A model generated the notes under the pieces. It ran no database searches, was not told the origin of the DNA, and saw nothing but the letters and a program-made list of their open reading frames with translations. The translations under genes were made by a program, and so were the position numbers. DNA of 64,000 nucleotides from Rhodocyclaceae bacterium (GTDB lineage: Bacteria > Pseudomonadota > Gammaproteobacteria > Burkholderiales > Rhodocyclaceae). Location: positions 46,646-110,645 of the forward strand of contig NKXK01000017.1 in NCBI GenBank assembly GCA_004379165.1, written 5' to 3'. Positions 62,890 through 64,000 of this stretch are shown one piece after another; the first letter of the stretch is position 1, and the number at the start of each line of letters is the position of its first letter.

Positions 62890-64000
62890 ATGTTGAATAA
62901 CCTGAAGGTCGGTACGAAGTTGGCATTGGGATTTGCGCTGACAATACTCGCCTTAATCATTGTTGCCGCGCTCGGCTTGAGCCGAATCAGTTCTATTGCT
63001 GGCGAAGTGAATGTCATGGTCAATGACCGTTTCCCAAAGGTTGTTTGGGCAAATGACATTATTGACAACGTCAACGTTGTAGCGCGAGCAATTCGGAACA
63101 CCCTGCTTGTGAAATCTGAAGATGAAACGAAGCGGGAAATGGATCGGATCATTGATGCCCGTAAGATAATCAGTGATCGTCTTGAAAAACTGGAAAAATC
63201 GATAGTCTCAGAAGATGGAAAAGCGAAGCTCAAAGTAATTAAAGAAGCACGTAGTGTCTATGTTGGTTACCAAGACAAGTTTCTGGAACTGCTGAAGGCC
63301 GGAAAGAAGGATGAAGCGCTTTCGCTCATGTTGGGCGATCTGCGTAAGTCGCAAGCAGCGTATCTGACTTCCATCAATGATCTGATTGCCTTCCAGACAT
63401 CGCTCATGGAGAAGGCGGGTAAAGAAGCTGGAGAATTGGCAGATTCAACTAAAACGCTGTTGGTGACTATGTCGGTACTAGCCGTTGTTTTGTCTGTGCT
63501 CTTTGCTTTCTTGATTACTCGTAGCCTGACTCGCCCCATCAACGAGGTATCTGGTGCTGCCAAGAAAATGGCTTCGGGTGATTTCAACTTCAAGCTGGAA
63601 AGTAATGCCAAGGACGAAGTCGGCGAGGTGGTTCGCGCCGTGGCGTCTGTCCAGCACGCCGTCCAGGCCATGACCGCCGATGCCAACCTGCTGGCCCAGG
63701 CCGCCGTTGAAGGCAAGCTGGCAACCCGTGCCGATGCCAGCAAGCACCAGGGTGATTTCCAGAAGATTGTGGTTGGCGTGAACAACACGCTGGATGCGGT
63801 GATTGGCCCGTTGAACGTGGCTGCCAATTACGTCGATCGTATTTCCAAGGGCGATATCCCGGCCAAGATCACTGACAGCTACAACGGTGATTTCAACCTG
63901 ATCAAGAACAACCTGAACACCTGTATCGATGCGGTGAACAAGCTGGTCGCCGACGCCAACACGCTGAGCAAGGCCGCGGTTGAAGGCCGTCTGGCCACCC
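62890..64000 (+). CDS. Methyl-accepting chemotaxis protein with tandem HAMP repeats (3' end outside window)
   Basis: At least 370 residues. GAGGAG before ATG 62890. TM1 about 10-30, four-helix-bundle 4HB_MCP-type periplasmic domain, TM2 about 193-214, then HAMP units joined by repeats of the type ADANLLAQAAVEGKLATRAD and ADANTLSKAAVEGRLAT. The signalling hairpin lies beyond the window. Codons up to about 63590 are clearly AT-richer than the rest, as if the sensory part had another origin. Confidence 0.94.
   Translation, partial: MLNNLKVGTKLALGFALTILALIIVAALGLSRISSIAGEVNVMVNDRFPKVVWANDIIDNVNVVARAIRNTLLVKSEDETKREMDRIIDARKIISDRLEKLEKSIVSEDGKAKLKVIKEARSVYVGYQDKFLELLKAGKKDEALSLMLGDLRKSQAAYLTSINDLIAFQTSLMEKAGKEAGELADSTKTLLVTMSVLAVVLSVLFAFLITRSLTRPINEVSGAAKKMASGDFNFKLESNAKDEVGEVVRAVASVQHAVQAMTADANLLAQAAVEGKLATRADASKHQGDFQKIVVGVNNTLDAVIGPLNVAANYVDRISKGDIPAKITDSYNGDFNLIKNNLNTCIDAVNKLVADANTLSKAAVEGRLAT

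Noticed and set aside
1-64000. CRISPR arrays, rRNA, tRNA, insertion sequences, prophage
   Set aside because: No spaced direct-repeat array, no recognisable RNA gene sequence, and no transposase or phage structural gene seen.

Overview
The window is a dense, high-GC bacterial chromosome segment: about 64 protein genes, no rRNA or tRNA genes recognised, and no gap longer than 277 bases (28554-28830). Gene content and order point to a betaproteobacterium of the Rhodocyclales (Dechloromonas/Azonexus-like). The indicators are a lexA-imuA-imuB-dnaE2 mutagenesis operon, a full isc operon led by cysE, tandem-HAMP chemoreceptors, ETF-ubiquinone oxidoreductase and NorE/NorF-like oxidase subunits. The genus is inferred; no search was run.

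Layout. 1-3.1 kb: the end of purL with its terminator, then two small divergent genes around a LexA box that matches the box of the lexA gene here. 3.1-3.7 kb: a decayed locus (frameshifted DUF2917 gene and a MocR regulator fragment). 3.7-10.5 kb: housekeeping genes (ppiD, fabI, ETF-QO, thioesterase, dgt). 10.6-16.7 kb: the SOS operon lexA-imuA-imuB-dnaE2. 16.8-19.3 kb: norE-norF and an orphan haem-c histidine kinase.

19.4-28.6 kb: one minus-strand block of eight genes. In transcription order these are SRPBCC, a short LOV photoreceptor, AttE ATPase, AttFG permease, AttH (CrtC-like), a ChaN-PDZ protein, an M1 peptidase and a SOUL haem protein. Divergent from it are a lipoprotein hydrolase and an Old Yellow Enzyme. 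Two perfect TTGTC-N3-GACAA palindromes lie in the intergenic region. This is the best candidate for an undescribed system: a blue-light or photo-oxidative envelope module.

31-34.6 kb: a lipoprotein, a flavin-binding PNPOx-like protein with its divergent MocR regulator and a direct-repeat operator, and an orphan acyl carrier protein. 34.7-42.9 kb: the Fe-S operon cysE-iscR-nifS-like-iscS-iscU-iscA-hscB-hscA-fdx-iscX, a DUF2237 gene and a one-cysteine HMA protein, with three IscR-type operators. 42.9-49 kb: serB, aroG, mfd and a mazEF pair on the minus strand. 49-57.7 kb: malonyl-CoA decarboxylase, an MFS carrier, nudC, a DUF3334 protein, a YgjP-type metalloprotein, azlCD, uraA-upp and a degenerate hydrolase. 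57.8-64 kb: a chemosensory operon (HDOD, CheY-like, MCP, STAS, CheA, tandem-HAMP MCP running off the end). Its CheA carries a motif resembling the c-di-GMP-binding MshEN motif.

A short dispersed DNA repeat (core GCGGTSAACSCGGAAAA) recurs at least ten times, mostly just after gene ends but also in frame inside imuB, dnaE2 and other genes.
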